DNA of 64,000 bases from Gammaproteobacteria bacterium (GTDB lineage: Bacteria; Pseudomonadota; Gammaproteobacteria; Pseudomonadales; Azotimanducaceae): assembly GCA_021773565.1 (NCBI GenBank), contig JAJFJZ010000012.1, positions 62,001-126,000 on the forward strand, read 5' to 3'. Numbering within the stretch: the first letter of the stretch is position 1; each line of letters opens with the position of its first letter. The notes under the pieces are model-generated. The model saw nothing but the letters and a program-made list of their open reading frames with translations. It was not told the origin of the DNA and ran no database searches. Position numbers and translations under genes: made by a program. Positions 39,254 through 54,151 of the stretch are shown here, one piece after another.

Positions 39254-41362
39254 TTACACATTCGCCAACTCACTTTGCTTGTCGGACCAAAACGAGACAA
39301 TTGTTTTACTGAGCTCCGGGTTTTCAACAATCAGGGTATCTGCCGTTTGCATGCTCTCCTGCATTAGGTGTGCGTGTTCAAAAATATCAGCAATGCGAAA
39401 TAATTTGTCACCGGTTTGTCGAGTACCCTGAAGGTCTCCGGGCCCCCGCAGTTTCAAATCCTCTTCCGCGATTTTGAATCCGTCGTTGGTTGAGCGCATT
39501 ACCTTTAAGCGTTCTTTTGCTGTTGCACCCAGCGGCTCGCTGTAAAGTAGAATGCAGTGACTTTGGGAATCGCCTCGGCCGACACGACCACGTAACTGAT
39601 GTAGTTGGGAAAGACCAAGGCGTTCCGTATTTTCTATAACAATTAGCGAGGCATTTGGCGCATCAACTCCCACTTCGACGACGGTTGTCGCTACCAGCAC
39701 ATCAATATCACCGGCCTTGAATTTTTGCATTTCGGTGTTTTTGTCCTGAGTCGAAAAACGCCCATGTACCAAGCCGATGCGTAAGGAAGGCAGGAGTGCA
39801 CTCAGTTCATTGGCGGCAGTTTCCGCAGCTGTACTATCCAGCTGGTCTGATTCTTCTATCAGGGTACACACCCAATAAATCTGTCTTCCGCTTTCTGCTA
39901 TTTTGGGCAGGCTGTCGATCACTTCGGTTTTACGCGTTTCACTAAGCACCCGGGTTTTAATTGGCAGGCGATTTTTGGGCAACTCATCGATTATGGATAC
40001 ATCCATATCCGCATAGAGCGTCATTGTTAGTGTGCGGGGAATAGGTGTTGCTGTCATGACCAGTTGATGAGGTACTATTTCTCCTCCGGTACTTTTTTCA
40101 CTGGCTATACGCGAGACACTTTCGGAGCCAGAAGATTTGTTGCGCAATAACAGACGTTGTTCAACTCCAAAGCGGTGTTGTTCGTCAACAATAGTAAGCG
40201 CAAGGCTGCAAAAGTGTACAGCGCTCTGAAACAGGGCATGGGTTCCGATTACAACTTTTGCTTTGCCCGATGAGATTGCTTCAAGAGTTTTCTTTCTTTG
40301 TGCGGCCCCAAGCTTTCCACTAAGTAATACCACCTCTATCTTGAGTGGCTCCAGCCATTGTTTAAAATTGCCCAGGTGCTGTTCCGCCAGTATTTCGGTT
40401 GGTACGAGTATCGCCGTCTGGTAGTTGTTTTCCGCAGCGCGAATTGCCGCGAAAGCGGCGACGACAGTTTTACCGGAACCAACATCGCCTTGTAGCAGGC
40501 GTAACATGGGTGTGTCTGATTCAAGCTCCAGTAATATTTCAGTGATTACACGACCTTGTGCTACTGTCAGCGCGAAACCCAGTTGCTGTTGCAATATCCT
40601 TCCCAGGCTTAGTCCGCGCGGCAGGGCAAATGCTACCTGTCGGCGAGCATTCTGTTTTTGCTGTTTTCTGCCTAAAAAATAGGCAACAAATTCTTCACGA
40701 GCTATGCGCTCTCTGGCCAGGGAGAGTTTTTCAGCTGAATCATCCGGGTTGGGTCGGTGCAGGCGCTTAATGGCTGTTTTTAGCTTCGGCGAAATGCTGG
40801 ATGCGTCGGATAGTTCCAGATCCAGTGAAGGAATGTTGAGCGGTTTTTCCAACACCTGTTTACATAAAGCCCGAATCTTGTTCTGGGAGAGGCCTTCAGT
40901 GGTGTGGTAAACCGGCGTGAGCTCGGCTTCCGGCTCCGGCGGTTTCTCCTCGAACACGGTGTATTCGGGGTGCACCATCTCCAGGCCTCTCTGGCTGAAT
41001 CGGACAGAACCAAAACACCTTACGAACAAACCGGGTTTAAGTTGTTGCTGTTGGTACCGACTGTAGTGGAACAGACGCATGTTAACGAAACCTGTATCGT
41101 CCCCGAGGGAAACCAGCAGTGACCTGCGCCGACCAAAAGACGGAGTAACATCAAGTATTTCTGCAGTAACCAGTTGTTCTTCATTGATACGCAGCCTGTT
41201 GAGTGCAACCGAGCGGGTGCGATCCTGATATCTAAAGGGCAAATGCAGGAGAAGATCTTCCATTGTGTATATTTTCAAACGACCCAATTTTTCTTTCGTA
41301 GAGGGCCCTACGCCAACCAGTTGAGTGAGATCCTGGTTATCCTGGGGTGAAGAGTTCTTCAT
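39254..41362 (-). CDS. recG: ATP-dependent DNA helicase RecG
   Basis: A 702-residue branch-migrating helicase that reverses stalled forks and processes R- and D-loops. The wedge/OB domain lies in residues 60-130. Walker A is GDVGSGKT (292-299), then VDEQHRFG, TATPIPRTL and the C-terminal QLRGRVGRGDSQSHC. RecG homology and length (E. coli 693) are clear. It is the last gene of the leftward yicC-gmk-rpoZ-spoT-ridA-recG cluster; in E. coli too, recG lies near spoT. Confidence 0.97.
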   Translation of the reverse strand: MKNSSPQDNQDLTQLVGVGPSTKEKLGRLKIYTMEDLLLHLPFRYQDRTRSVALNRLRINEEQLVTAEILDVTPSFGRRRSLLVSLGDDTGFVNMRLFHYSRYQQQQLKPGLFVRCFGSVRFSQRGLEMVHPEYTVFEEKPPEPEAELTPVYHTTEGLSQNKIRALCKQVLEKPLNIPSLDLELSDASSISPKLKTAIKRLHRPNPDDSAEKLSLARERIAREEFVAYFLGRKQQKQNARRQVAFALPRGLSLGRILQQQLGFALTVAQGRVITEILLELESDTPMLRLLQGDVGSGKTVVAAFAAIRAAENNYQTAILVPTEILAEQHLGNFKQWLEPLKIEVVLLSGKLGAAQRKKTLEAISSGKAKVVIGTHALFQSAVHFCSLALTIVDEQHRFGVEQRLLLRNKSSGSESVSRIASEKSTGGEIVPHQLVMTATPIPRTLTMTLYADMDVSIIDELPKNRLPIKTRVLSETRKTEVIDSLPKIAESGRQIYWVCTLIEESDQLDSTAAETAANELSALLPSLRIGLVHGRFSTQDKNTEMQKFKAGDIDVLVATTVVEVGVDAPNASLIVIENTERLGLSQLHQLRGRVGRGDSQSHCILLYSEPLGATAKERLKVMRSTNDGFKIAEEDLKLRGPGDLQGTRQTGDKLFRIADIFEHAHLMQESMQTADTLIVENPELSKTIVSFWSDKQSELANV

Positions 41363-41394
41363 AAATTAGCGTTCAGGCTTGTATGAGACGCTCC

Positions 41395-41784
41395 CTAATC
41401 TGGCAGGACCATGATTGCATCAATTTCTACTTCTACGCCTTTTGGGAGCGCTGAAACCTCTACTGCCGCTCGTGCAGGATAGGGAGTAGAAAAATATGTA
41501 CTCATCACAGAGTTTATCGCTGCAAAGTTTCCAAGATCTGTCAGGTACACGGTAACTTTTGCACAATCATCCAGTGTACCACCGGCAGTTTCGGCTATCG
41601 CCGCCAGATTTTGAAATACCCTGTGAATCTGGTTCTCTATTGGTCCGTCTACCTGTTGCATTGTGACCGGGTCGAGCGGTATCTGCCCGGAAATATAGAC
41701 CTGATTGTCGATGCGCACGGCCTGGGAATAGGTTCCAATGGCCTCAGGCGCCCTGGAAGTGGATATTACTTCTCGATTAGACAT
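41395..41784 (-). CDS. ridA: RidA family enamine/imine deaminase
   Basis: A 129-residue member of the RidA/YjgF family, which hydrolyses reactive enamine and imine intermediates such as 2-aminoacrylate to 2-oxo acids and ammonia. YSQAVRIDNQVYISGQIPLDP and the C-terminal PARAAVEVSALPKGVEVEIDAIM with the substrate-binding Arg are conserved. Length is normal. It lies between spoT and recG with 23 and 32 bp gaps. Confidence 0.95.
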   Translation of the reverse strand: MSNREVISTSRAPEAIGTYSQAVRIDNQVYISGQIPLDPVTMQQVDGPIENQIHRVFQNLAAIAETAGGTLDDCAKVTVYLTDLGNFAAINSVMSTYFSTPYPARAAVEVSALPKGVEVEIDAIMVLPD

Positions 41785-41807
41785 GTATGGCGGATCCTTG
41801 TGTGTTT

Positions 41808-44003
41808 TTATGTAATGTAACGTGTCAGCTTGTGTACCTGGGGAATATTTCTCAGCTCGCGCATGACCCGCGCAAGGTGGGTTCGGTTGTGTACTAAAAG
41901 CTCTATGGTCACAGAGGAAAGCTTTGCGTCGCGTTCATCGACCTTGATGTTTTCTATGCCTGCGTCTGCTGAATTTAGCCTGGAAGCCAGCTCAGCAATA
42001 ATGCCTTTTACCCTGTCCACATCAAGCTTGAGGGCTGTCAAATATTCTCCTTCAGGAGTTGCAGACCAGCGGCACGGAATAATTTCATTGGGTGTTCTGC
42101 GTCGTATCTCTGCAGCATTGTTGCAGGAATCTATATGTATCACAAAGCCCTTGCCGGGCGACATGTGGCCGACAATGGGGTCACCATGTACTGGATAACA
42201 ACACTTGCTGTAACTAACCACCAGACCCTCACCGCCACGAATGGCAACCGGGCCACCCTTGTCTACTATCAGTGATTGATAATCGGGATTATCAGCAGAT
42301 AATAAATGTTGTGCAACGACGTAAGCCATGAGGTTGCCGATGCCTATTTCTTCCAGCAGTTGATCAAGCTTTCTGACGCCAAAGCGAATAAATACTTTGC
42401 GCAGCCTTCTAAAATCAAGGTTTTTGATACTGGTTTTGCCATTCGCCAGTGATCGATTCAGTAATCTTCGACCAAGGGCAATGGATTGCACCGTTTGTTG
42501 ATTTTTTAAAGCCTGTCTGATTCCAGCCCTGGCTTTTCCTGTAACAGCAAATGACAACCAGTCCGGACTGGGGGTGGCGGCTTTTGAAGTTATGATTTCC
42601 ACGGTCTGGCCGCTGCGGAGTTGTACGCTAAGTGGTTCCAGGCGGCGATCGATGCGACAGGATACGCAGGTATCTCCAACGGCTGTGTGTACTGCGTAAG
42701 CGAAATCAATAGGACATGCGCCCTTTGAGAGTTCGAATATTTCACCCTTGGGTGAAAATACGTAGACTTCATCCGGGAACAGGTCAATTTTGACGTTTTC
42801 CACAAATTCGATGGAATTTCCGGCTCGCTGCTGTAATTCCAGGAGGTCCGATATCCATTGCCTGGCGCGCATCTGACTTCCATCAAAAGGGGCGTCATCA
42901 GCTTTATATAACCAATGCCCGGCAATTCCATTATTGGCAATGGTCTCCATTTGTTCGGTTCGTATTTGCACTTCAATTGGAATGCCGTGCATCCCGAAAA
43001 GCGTTGTATGCAAGGACTGGTAGCCGTTAAGTTTTGGGATCGCGATATAGTCTTTAAACCTTCCCGCCAGCGGTTTGTAGAGCGCGTGTGAAACACCAAG
43101 CACCCGGTAACAGGTATCTGCTGATTTGACGACAATGCGCAGACCAAATACATCCATAATGTCAGTGAAGGATTTGTGCTGGCTCTTCATTTTCATGTAA
43201 ATAGAGTAAAGATGCTTCTCTCTCGCGGTTACCGTTGCTTCGATACCTTCCTGTGCTAATGCATTTTCGAGAGACTTTTTGGTTTCTTCCATCAAGGCTT
43301 TGCGATTACCGGCCGTACTTTTGACTGCTCGGCGAATCCTGTCTGCCCGCATGGGGTATAACGCAGAAAAGGCGAGATCTTCATATTCTATTTTTAGCTG
43401 ATGCATACCAAAGCGATTTGCGATCGGGGCATAAAAATCAAGCGTTTCCTGCGCAATGCGGGTTCGTTTTTCCTTGGACATCACGCCCAATGTACGCATG
43501 TTGTGCAGCCGGTCTGCAAGCTTAACCAAAATGACCCTCAGGTCTTTTGACATGGCGATGGCCATTTTTTGAAAGTTTTCCGCCTGTGCTTCGGCGCGTG
43601 AGCGAAATATGGTTTTCAGTTTGCTGACACCGTCGACAATATCTGCGACCGCCGGAGTGAACATTTCACCCAGGGTGTGCTTTAGTACGGTGGTATCTTC
43701 CAGAACATCATGAAGCAAAGCCGCCATGAGCGTTTCATGGTCAAGGCGCATATCCGCCAGAATTTGGGCTACCGCCAGAGGGTGGGTGATATAAGCATGG
43801 CCAGTGCGTCGACTCTGGCCCTTATGCGCAAGCTCAGCATATTCATAAGCCCGCACAACAAGATCAACCTGTTTCGGGCTTAGGTAGTCCCTTACTGAAT
43901 CAGCCAGAGACTGGATTGTTGTGGGAGCAGCAACCTCGTCTTTGCAGGCAGCGCTTGCTAGCTGCGACTGATAATGGGACTCATATGTTGGGTCTTCCTT
44001 CAT
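41808..44003 (-). CDS. spoT: Bifunctional (p)ppGpp synthetase/hydrolase SpoT
   Basis: A 731-residue stringent-response enzyme. The HD hydrolase domain has HP at 74-75 and LLHDVLEDT (96-104) and later [12 protein letters not shown]; the synthetase domain has [30 protein letters not shown]; the TGS domain is [32 protein letters not shown]; the ACT domain ends the protein. Intact HD residues indicate active hydrolase. The start at 44003 overlaps the end of rpoZ by 23 bp. The cluster gmk-rpoZ-spoT is conserved in gammaproteobacteria. Confidence 0.97.
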   Translation of the reverse strand: MKEDPTYESHYQSQLASAACKDEVAAPTTIQSLADSVRDYLSPKQVDLVVRAYEYAELAHKGQSRRTGHAYITHPLAVAQILADMRLDHETLMAALLHDVLEDTTVLKHTLGEMFTPAVADIVDGVSKLKTIFRSRAEAQAENFQKMAIAMSKDLRVILVKLADRLHNMRTLGVMSKEKRTRIAQETLDFYAPIANRFGMHQLKIEYEDLAFSALYPMRADRIRRAVKSTAGNRKALMEETKKSLENALAQEGIEATVTAREKHLYSIYMKMKSQHKSFTDIMDVFGLRIVVKSADTCYRVLGVSHALYKPLAGRFKDYIAIPKLNGYQSLHTTLFGMHGIPIEVQIRTEQMETIANNGIAGHWLYKADDAPFDGSQMRARQWISDLLELQQRAGNSIEFVENVKIDLFPDEVYVFSPKGEIFELSKGACPIDFAYAVHTAVGDTCVSCRIDRRLEPLSVQLRSGQTVEIITSKAATPSPDWLSFAVTGKARAGIRQALKNQQTVQSIALGRRLLNRSLANGKTSIKNLDFRRLRKVFIRFGVRKLDQLLEEIGIGNLMAYVVAQHLLSADNPDYQSLIVDKGGPVAIRGGEGLVVSYSKCCYPVHGDPIVGHMSPGKGFVIHIDSCNNAAEIRRRTPNEIIPCRWSATPEGEYLTALKLDVDRVKGIIAELASRLNSADAGIENIKVDERDAKLSSVTIELLVHNRTHLARVMRELRNIPQVHKLTRYIT

Positions 44004-44256
44004 CTGAAATTCCGAACGGCATATCTACCTCGTTTTGATACTGCGAGGCTGCGTCCTGCGCGTCAAGAAATTCAGGACTTATTAGTCCGGCCGCAATTTC
44101 ACGCAAGGCGATAACCGTGGCTTTATCGTTCTCTGCCGGAACAAGTGGCTCGGCGCCAAAGCTGTGAATCTGACGGGCGCGACGGGTCGCTATCCGCACC
44201 AGTTCAAAACGGTTTGCAACGTTTTCAAGACAATCTTCAACGGTAATTCGAGCCAT
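43981..44256 (-). CDS. rpoZ: RNA polymerase omega subunit
   Basis: A 91-residue subunit that helps assemble RNA polymerase and in E. coli forms part of a ppGpp site. It begins [30 protein letters not shown] and carries [17 protein letters not shown] as expected. Its 3' end overlaps the start of spoT by 23 bp, so the two are probably coupled. Length equals that of E. coli omega (91). Confidence 0.96.
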   Translation of the reverse strand: MARITVEDCLENVANRFELVRIATRRARQIHSFGAEPLVPAENDKATVIALREIAAGLISPEFLDAQDAASQYQNEVDMPFGISDEGRPNI

Positions 44257-44300
44257 AGTTATTCACCAGCGATAGAGCCGCGGGAGTTTACTCGATATGT

Positions 44301-44945
44301 TTACCGGCTTTCAAGTGCTGTGCCTAATAAATCCGCTATCAAGCCCTGATTTTGCGCTGTTTTAAAGGTCAGGCGCGACCTCAGGGCCTGTACTATGCAG
44401 CGCATTTCGGCCAGCGCCTGATCAAAATCATCGTTTATCACCAGATAATCGAACTCGACATGGTGGGACATCTCTGAAACCGCGTTATCCATTCGCCTGT
44501 CTATAACATCTGCGTCGTCCTGCCCTCTTGCTTTAAGTCGCTCGCGCAGCGCTGATCGGGAAGGTGGGAGAATGAAAATACTAATGCTGTTGTCGAAAGT
44601 TTCACGTATCTGTTTAGCGCCCTGCCAGTCAATCTCCAGTATCACGTCCTGACCAGCGTCCAGCTTCCGGGTTACCGTGTTCCGAGAGGTCGCATAGTGA
44701 TTGCCGAATACTACCGCGTGCTCCAAAAACTGGTCCGCATCCCGCATCTGGTTAAATGAATTCTGGGATATAAAGTGGTAATTCTGCCCGTCCACTTCCT
44801 GTGGTCGCCTGGTGCGCGTGGTATGGGAAATAGAAAGGCAGAGATTATCTGTGTGTTCAACAAGTGCCGCTACAAGTGAAGTTTTTCCAGCACCTGATGG
44901 CGCCGACACCAATATCAATGCGCCTGATTTGCTTGCCGAGCTCAT
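44301..44945 (-). CDS. gmk: Guanylate kinase
   Basis: A 214-residue enzyme phosphorylating GMP to GDP. The P-loop APSGAGKT is at residues 15-22; SISHTTRTRRPQEVDGQNYHFIS is the GMP-binding region; EIDWQGAKQIRE and LPPSRSALRERLKARGQD are conserved. The ATG overlaps the yicC stop by 4 bp. It is followed by rpoZ after 44 bp. Confidence 0.97.
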   Translation of the reverse strand: MSSASKSGALILVSAPSGAGKTSLVAALVEHTDNLCLSISHTTRTRRPQEVDGQNYHFISQNSFNQMRDADQFLEHAVVFGNHYATSRNTVTRKLDAGQDVILEIDWQGAKQIRETFDNSISIFILPPSRSALRERLKARGQDDADVIDRRMDNAVSEMSHHVEFDYLVINDDFDQALAEMRCIVQALRSRLTFKTAQNQGLIADLLGTALESR

Positions 44946-45802
44946 TCTATGTTCTGCACCTGTTCGCGAATTTGTTCAATGATGACTTTCAGGTCCACTG
45001 ATATCTGGGTGGTTTTTGGTAGCACCGATTTGGAGCCTAACGTGTTAGCCTCACGATTGAGTTCCTGCATTAAAAAATCCAGCCTGCGTCCATGTGGCCC
45101 GGAATTGTGCAGAGCAGAGCGGGTTTCGCTTACCTGTATTTCCAGTCTATCCATTTCTTCCATTACATCTGCGCGTTGAACCAGCATAACTACTTCCTGT
45201 TCCAGTCGCTCTGGGTTGGCGTTCAGGTCAAGCGCATCGATTTTCTTTAACAACGCTGCATGGCGAGCCTCACCTACGCCTTCCATCACGTTGCGCACTT
45301 CGGCAACCAGCACAGACACTTCGTCCAGTTTGTTCAGTAAAATAATTTTCAGCTTTTCGCCTTCGCGATTTCTATGTTCAGCGAGCTGTTCAAGTGCGGC
45401 TTGAAATGTAGCTTTTATCGCAGCTCGAAGCTCCTCGCCCGGCTTGTTACTTGCCGAAACAACACCTGGCCAACGCAGAATATCAAGTGCACTGGGCTTG
45501 GCGATATGCGGCGAGGATTTCCGAATGCGCTTGATCGAGTGTAATAACAGGTCCAGTTCCGACTGATTAATTTCTCCTGGCCGGGTTTCTGCGGTATCCA
45601 GTTTTAACGCGCAATCTACCTTGCCACGGCTCAGGCTGCAGCGAATCAGCCCTTTTAGATCAGACTCCATATCACGCAGGGCTTCAGGGAGCCTGATCTG
45701 TGGCTCCAAAAAGCGGTGATTAACGGATTTAATTTCCCATTGAATGCTTGCCTGGCTGGTGGTTTTTTCCACGCGGGCAAATGCAGTCATGCTGTAAATC
45801 AT
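44942..45802 (-). CDS. yicC: YicC family endoribonuclease
   Basis: A 286-residue cytoplasmic protein of the YicC family, reported in E. coli to be an RNase acting on small RNA. It starts [12 protein letters not shown] at 45802, matching the family; the frame is open further upstream into rph but without homology. The C-terminal [23 protein letters not shown] is the strongest signature. It is coupled to gmk through a 4-bp overlap. It is divergent from rph with a 72-bp gap. Confidence 0.92.
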   Translation of the reverse strand: MIYSMTAFARVEKTTSQASIQWEIKSVNHRFLEPQIRLPEALRDMESDLKGLIRCSLSRGKVDCALKLDTAETRPGEINQSELDLLLHSIKRIRKSSPHIAKPSALDILRWPGVVSASNKPGEELRAAIKATFQAALEQLAEHRNREGEKLKIILLNKLDEVSVLVAEVRNVMEGVGEARHAALLKKIDALDLNANPERLEQEVVMLVQRADVMEEMDRLEIQVSETRSALHNSGPHGRRLDFLMQELNREANTLGSKSVLPKTTQISVDLKVIIEQIREQVQNIE

Positions 45803-45874
45803 AGTGTGTTTCCCGGTGCCGAATATTCTTGTTCTACGGGTATAATAACTTTTTTTTGTGACATCGGAGAAGTA

Positions 45875-46600
45875 ATGCCAGAACCCAGACCAAGTGGACG
45901 AAAGCCTGACCAACTACGCAAACTTTCAGTGGAGAAGAATTTCACCAAACACTCTGCAGGTTCCATACTTATATCGTGCGGCGATACGCGGGTGATCTGT
46001 ACGGCTTCGGTGGAACGCAAGGTGCCACCATTTTTGCGGGGAAGTGGGCAAGGCTGGGTTACGGCGGAATACGGCATGTTACCCGGTGCAACTCATACCC
46101 GAGTTGACCGCGAAGCAGCGCGAGGCAAGCAAACAGGAAGGACGGTGGAAATTCAAAGGCTCATTGGCCGATCGCTGCGCGCAGCGGTTGATCTGAGGCA
46201 CATAGGTGAGCGTACCATTCGCCTGGATTGTGATGTTATTCAGGCTGACGGAGGAACACGCACAGCATCGATAACCGGTGCATGTATTGCGCTGGGTCTG
46301 GCGCTTCAATCCATGCAGGGGGACGGTATCGACCTGGAGAAGGCCTTTCCCCATCTGGTGGCAGCGATTTCGGTTGGTGTATGGAACAATCAGGCGGTTC
46401 TGGACCTGGACTATATGGAGGATTCGAGCGCAGGGACAGATATGAATGTAGTTATGACCAGCGAAGGGGGATTTATTGAACTTCAGGGTACAGCGGAAGA
46501 TGGCGCTTTCAGTGAATCCGAGTTGGCGCGTATGCTGGTTTTGGCGCGTACAGGAACGGACGCGCTTTTTGCACTTCAAAAGGAGGTGCTTGGCCTATGA
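45875..46600 (+). CDS. rph: Ribonuclease PH
   Basis: A 241-residue phosphorolytic 3'-5' exoribonuclease trimming tRNA and rRNA ends. Signatures: [44 protein letters not shown] and [19 protein letters not shown]. The ATG at 45875 has GGAGAAG directly upstream. A TATAAT at 45841-45846 may be its -10 element, but no clear -35 accompanies it. It overlaps pyrE by 4 bp, the conserved rph-pyrE operon. Confidence 0.97.
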   Translation: MPEPRPSGRKPDQLRKLSVEKNFTKHSAGSILISCGDTRVICTASVERKVPPFLRGSGQGWVTAEYGMLPGATHTRVDREAARGKQTGRTVEIQRLIGRSLRAAVDLRHIGERTIRLDCDVIQADGGTRTASITGACIALGLALQSMQGDGIDLEKAFPHLVAAISVGVWNNQAVLDLDYMEDSSAGTDMNVVMTSEGGFIELQGTAEDGAFSESELARMLVLARTGTDALFALQKEVLGL

Positions 46601-47235
46601 GCCACTCGGGTCGCGATTTTGTACGCTTCATGATTGAAGCTGGTGTATTGCAATTTGGTGACTTTACGCTTAAGTCGGGTCGCACTAGCCCGTACTTTTT
46701 TAACCTAGGAAAAATGGATAGTGCGCGCGCAATAACAGCGCTTGGGAAGGCATATGCCAACAATATTGTTGAGAGTGGCATAGAATTCGATATTTTGTTT
46801 GGCCCGGCCTATAAGGGCATTCCCATTGCGGTTGCCACAGCAATTGCCCTGTTCGAAGACCACGGCAAGGATGCGGGTGTTACTTTTAACAGAAAAGAAA
46901 TAAAGCAGCATGGCGAAGGCGGAAACCTGATTGGCCATGACTTGTGCGGTAAAGTACTTATTCTGGACGATGTAATTACAGCAGGAACGGCAATCAGGGA
47001 ATCCCTGGGGCTTATAGCAGCATCCGGTGCGCATTTGAGTGGCATTATTGTGGCTATGGATAGGCAGGAATTGATGACAAATGGCAGGACAGCACTGGCT
47101 AGCATGGCACTGGAACAAGGTATACCTGTGCACAGTATCTCAAATCTTGAACATGTTATTGCATACCTTGGGGAAAATGGACAGGATGGGGATATGCTTG
47201 ACAAACTTATGGCACATAGAGCGGCCTATTGTTGA
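46597..47235 (+). CDS. pyrE: Orotate phosphoribosyltransferase
   Basis: A 212-residue enzyme converting orotate and PRPP to orotidine monophosphate in pyrimidine synthesis. The PRPP loop is [13 protein letters not shown]; the catalytic loop with [10 protein letters not shown] is normal. [16 protein letters not shown] is the orotate-binding N-terminus. It starts inside the end of rph (4 bp). In E. coli the rph-pyrE junction has an attenuator; here overlap leaves no room for it. Confidence 0.97.
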   Translation: MSHSGRDFVRFMIEAGVLQFGDFTLKSGRTSPYFFNLGKMDSARAITALGKAYANNIVESGIEFDILFGPAYKGIPIAVATAIALFEDHGKDAGVTFNRKEIKQHGEGGNLIGHDLCGKVLILDDVITAGTAIRESLGLIAASGAHLSGIIVAMDRQELMTNGRTALASMALEQGIPVHSISNLEHVIAYLGENGQDGDMLDKLMAHRAAYC

Positions 47236-47897
47236 GACATAACTTGTAAATGGACTTCTTGTGACATGAATAAACTCTATTTTCAACAAGCTACTTCTAA
47301 AACAGGCATGCAATTGCGGCGTCTGGTTGCAGGGTTCTGTTTGCTCGCAATGCCGGTTGAACAGCTTTCAGGCATTGAGCTGTATAAGTATCGTAATGCC
47401 GATGGAAATTTTGAAGTGTCCAACGCAGTTCCCTCTAGTCTGGTGTCTAAGGGATATACCGTGGTGAATGCTCAGGGGCAGGTATTGCGTGTTATAGCGC
47501 CACAAATGACCGCTGCTGAGTTGGAGGAAAAAGCGGCTCAGGATAAATTGGACGCGGAAAAACTTGCTCTAATAAAGTGGGAAGATGAACTGATGCTGCG
47601 CTATTCCTCTCCTGCAGATGTTGAATACGCCAGAGATCAGAAATCAAAAGCCATTGACGCCATGATCGAGTCAACACTGCTTAATATCGATCGATTGAAA
47701 GTTCACAAACAACAACTGGAGCATCAGGCAGCAAATATGGAGCGTGCTGCTCAGCCGCTCTCACCACAATTATTGCGTAATCTGGATATCGTTGAAGAGC
47801 AGATTCAGGGCCGTTTGGAAGAGGTAGCGGCACGTAAGGCGGAACAGGTTGATACACTTGAAGAGTTTGAACGCATCATCGTAAAAATCCGTGAGCT

Positions 47898-52083
<4,186 letters not shown>

Positions 52084-52098
52084 TCCGTTTCAGTACTC

Positions 52099-52160
52099 GC
52101 AGGCTCTTTACAAATCTGCTGAAGGCTCTATAAAGCCGCTGAAGGCTCTACCCCGCTCAG
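52099..52160 (+). repeat. Short tandem repeat between algC and coaBC
   Basis: GCTGAAGGCTCTA occurs at 52118 and 52138 (20-bp step) and a shorter relative, GCAGGCTCTTTAC, at 52099. The coaBC stop codon (TAG on the minus strand, 52128-52130) lies inside the repeat, so the last six residues EPSAAL come from it. It belongs to the same family as the arrays at 54557 and 57562. Confidence 0.8.
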
Positions 52161-53354
52161 GGATTGAGCAATGCTACTGATGATGGACTGGGAAATCAGC
52201 TCCTTTGACGCCTTCTTCAGTACCTGTTCACCAGTCTCCCAGATCAATGTGACTTCATTTTCCTCACTATCAAAACCAATTCGTGCGTCCGAGACATCGT
52301 TGACTATAATCAGGTCCAGGTTTTTTCTGCGCTTTTTGGCTCTTGCATTGGCAATAACAGATTCCGTTTCGGCAGCAAATCCGACTGTATAGGGAGGATT
52401 TTTATGTTGTGTTACTGCCAGTATTATGTCCGGGTTTTCAACCAGTTTTAGCGACGAGTTTCTGGTTTCTGCACTTTTTTTAATCTTTTGTGACCTAACT
52501 TCCTCTGGTTTATAGTCTGCAACTGCCGCTACACCAATAAATATGTCACAACGCCCAAGCTGTGCCATTACTGCGTCAAACATCTCCTGGGCGGTTACCA
52601 CATCTATTCGTTCAACCAGAAGAGGGGTTTGGGCATTAACAGGTCCGGATATAAGGCACACCTCAGCTCCAGCCTGCTGGGCTGCTGTAGCCAGAGCAAA
52701 GCCCTGTTTTCCGGAACTGTGATTGCTAATAAACCGGACAGGATCGATAGCTTCCCGGGTTGGCCCTGCTGTAATCACAACACGCTTGCCGGCCAGCAAG
52801 GTGGTTGCTGAAAAATGATTGTTAAGTGCTTCTACTATTTCTTCCGGCTGAAGCATCCTGCCCATACCGGACTCACCACAAGCCTGGTCTCCCGATGCAG
52901 GGCCAAGAACTATGGCGCCATCGGTTTTCAGCTGATGAATATTGCGAACAGTAGCCGGTTTGTCCCACATCTTCAGGTTCATGGCGGGGGCCACAAACAC
53001 CGGTGCTTCTGTTGCAAGTGCAAGAGTAGTTAGTAAGTCGGGTGTCGCGCCGGACGCGAGACTGGAAATCAGGTTGGCAGTAGCCGGCGCCATTAAAAGG
53101 CAGTCAGCCCAACGCGCAAGTTCGATATGGCTCATGGCTGATTCAGCAGATTTATCCCATAGAGAGTTGCGAACAGGGTTTCCTGAAACAGCTTGCAGCG
53201 AGGTCTCCGAGACAAAATTTTCCGCTGAGCGGGTAAGCACCACTTGCACGTTTGCGCCATGAGCACGCAATTGTCGCACGAGTTCAGGGGCTTTATACGC
53301 AGCTATTCCACCGCTTACGCAAAGTAGTATGTTTTTTTTGTTTAGCGCGGACAT
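52128..53354 (-). CDS. coaBC: Bifunctional phosphopantothenoylcysteine decarboxylase / phosphopantothenate-cysteine ligase
   Basis: A 408-residue enzyme performing two steps of coenzyme A synthesis. The FMN-dependent decarboxylase half has SGGIAAYKAPELVRQLR, the catalytic His76, APAMN and the active Cys159 in ACGESGMGRM. The CTP-dependent ligase half begins near 190 with ITAGPTREAIDPVRFISNHSSGKQG. The last six residues are encoded by a tandem repeat. In Pseudomonas dut follows; here only 44 bp separate it from algC and dut is absent. It is divergent from radC. Confidence 0.96.
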   Translation of the reverse strand: MSALNKKNILLCVSGGIAAYKAPELVRQLRAHGANVQVVLTRSAENFVSETSLQAVSGNPVRNSLWDKSAESAMSHIELARWADCLLMAPATANLISSLASGATPDLLTTLALATEAPVFVAPAMNLKMWDKPATVRNIHQLKTDGAIVLGPASGDQACGESGMGRMLQPEEIVEALNNHFSATTLLAGKRVVITAGPTREAIDPVRFISNHSSGKQGFALATAAQQAGAEVCLISGPVNAQTPLLVERIDVVTAQEMFDAVMAQLGRCDIFIGVAAVADYKPEEVRSQKIKKSAETRNSSLKLVENPDIILAVTQHKNPPYTVGFAAETESVIANARAKKRRKNLDLIIVNDVSDARIGFDSEENEVTLIWETGEQVLKKASKELISQSIISSIAQSLSGVEPSAAL

Positions 53355-53425
53355 GCCTTTCGGGTCATCAATTGTAAGCGCATAAGATAGCAGCAGCCTG
53401 AGAACAGTGCCAATCGGAAGTAGGT

Positions 53426-54097
53426 ATGGAGTATACAGAACAAAAAGCGTTGTTTCCGCGCGAGCGGATCATTCAACGCGGCACAGATGCTCTATCAGAT
53501 GCCGAATTACTCGCAGTACTGTTGCGAACAGGTAATGGAAGCCTCGGGGTAGTAGCGTTTGCAGAGCAGCTGTTACAGCAACGGGGAGGTTTGCGTGCAT
53601 TGCTGGACGCCGCAGAAAAAACCTTGTTGGGTGTGTCGGGGCTGGGCCCGGCAAAAGTAGCGGCGATCAAGGCTACTCGTGCACTTAGTGATCGCTATCT
53701 TTGGGCGGTTTGTGAACGCGAGCAGGTATTTAACAGTTCCGCTACTGTGCGGCCGTATATACAGAACCAACTTTGTGCCAGAAGGCAGGAGATTTTTGCA
53801 GTGCTTCTGCTCGACAGTCAAAATAGACTAATTGCCTACCATGAGCTATTTTTTGGAACCATAGACTGCGCCAGCGTTCATCCTCGCGAAGTCTTGCGTT
53901 GCGCCATAGAACAAAACGCGGCGGCGATCATATTTGCACATAACCATCCCTCAGGAGTGGCCGAGCCTAGTCAGGATGACATTCGGGTAACCAAAAAACT
54001 GAAAAACCTGTTGCGCGAAATAGGGGTGCGGGTTCTCGACCATCTGGTTGTCGGATCTGGCGAAATAACATCTTTTGCCGATCGCGGCTTGCTGTAG
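53426..54097 (+). CDS. radC: RadC family JAB/MPN domain protein
   Basis: A 223-residue protein of the RadC (YeeS/JAMM) family. Residues 1-90 carry a helix-hairpin-helix region (LLGVSGLGPAKVAAIKATRAL); the C-terminal MPN domain has the metal motif HNHPSGVAEPSQDD with the upstream Glu missing from simple view. Earlier repair roles for RadC were withdrawn, so its function is uncertain. It precedes rpmB-rpmG and diverges from coaBC, as in most gammaproteobacteria. Confidence 0.93.
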   Translation: MEYTEQKALFPRERIIQRGTDALSDAELLAVLLRTGNGSLGVVAFAEQLLQQRGGLRALLDAAEKTLLGVSGLGPAKVAAIKATRALSDRYLWAVCEREQVFNSSATVRPYIQNQLCARRQEIFAVLLLDSQNRLIAYHELFFGTIDCASVHPREVLRCAIEQNAAAIIFAHNHPSGVAEPSQDDIRVTKKLKNLLREIGVRVLDHLVVGSGEITSFADRGLL

Positions 54098-54117
54098 AGG
54101 CTAGGCTCTGGTATAAA
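54089..54117 (+). promoter_or_regulatory. Sigma-70 promoter of rpmB-rpmG
   Basis: TTGCTG (54089-54094), a 17-bp spacer and TATAAA (54112-54117) with an extended TG one base before it. It overlaps the end of radC and lies 34 bp before the rpmB ATG. Confidence 0.7.
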
Positions 54118-54151
54118 ACGCGCCTCATTTTTTAAGGTTAGAGGCCAGAAC

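Noticed and set aside
42590-43153. 187-codon open frame on the minus strand inside spoT
   Set aside because: Overlaps the TGS/synthetase region of spoT in another frame on the same strand; no family features.
46079-46579. 166-codon open frame opposite rph
   Set aside because: Fully inside the conserved RNase PH gene, with no start signal or homology.
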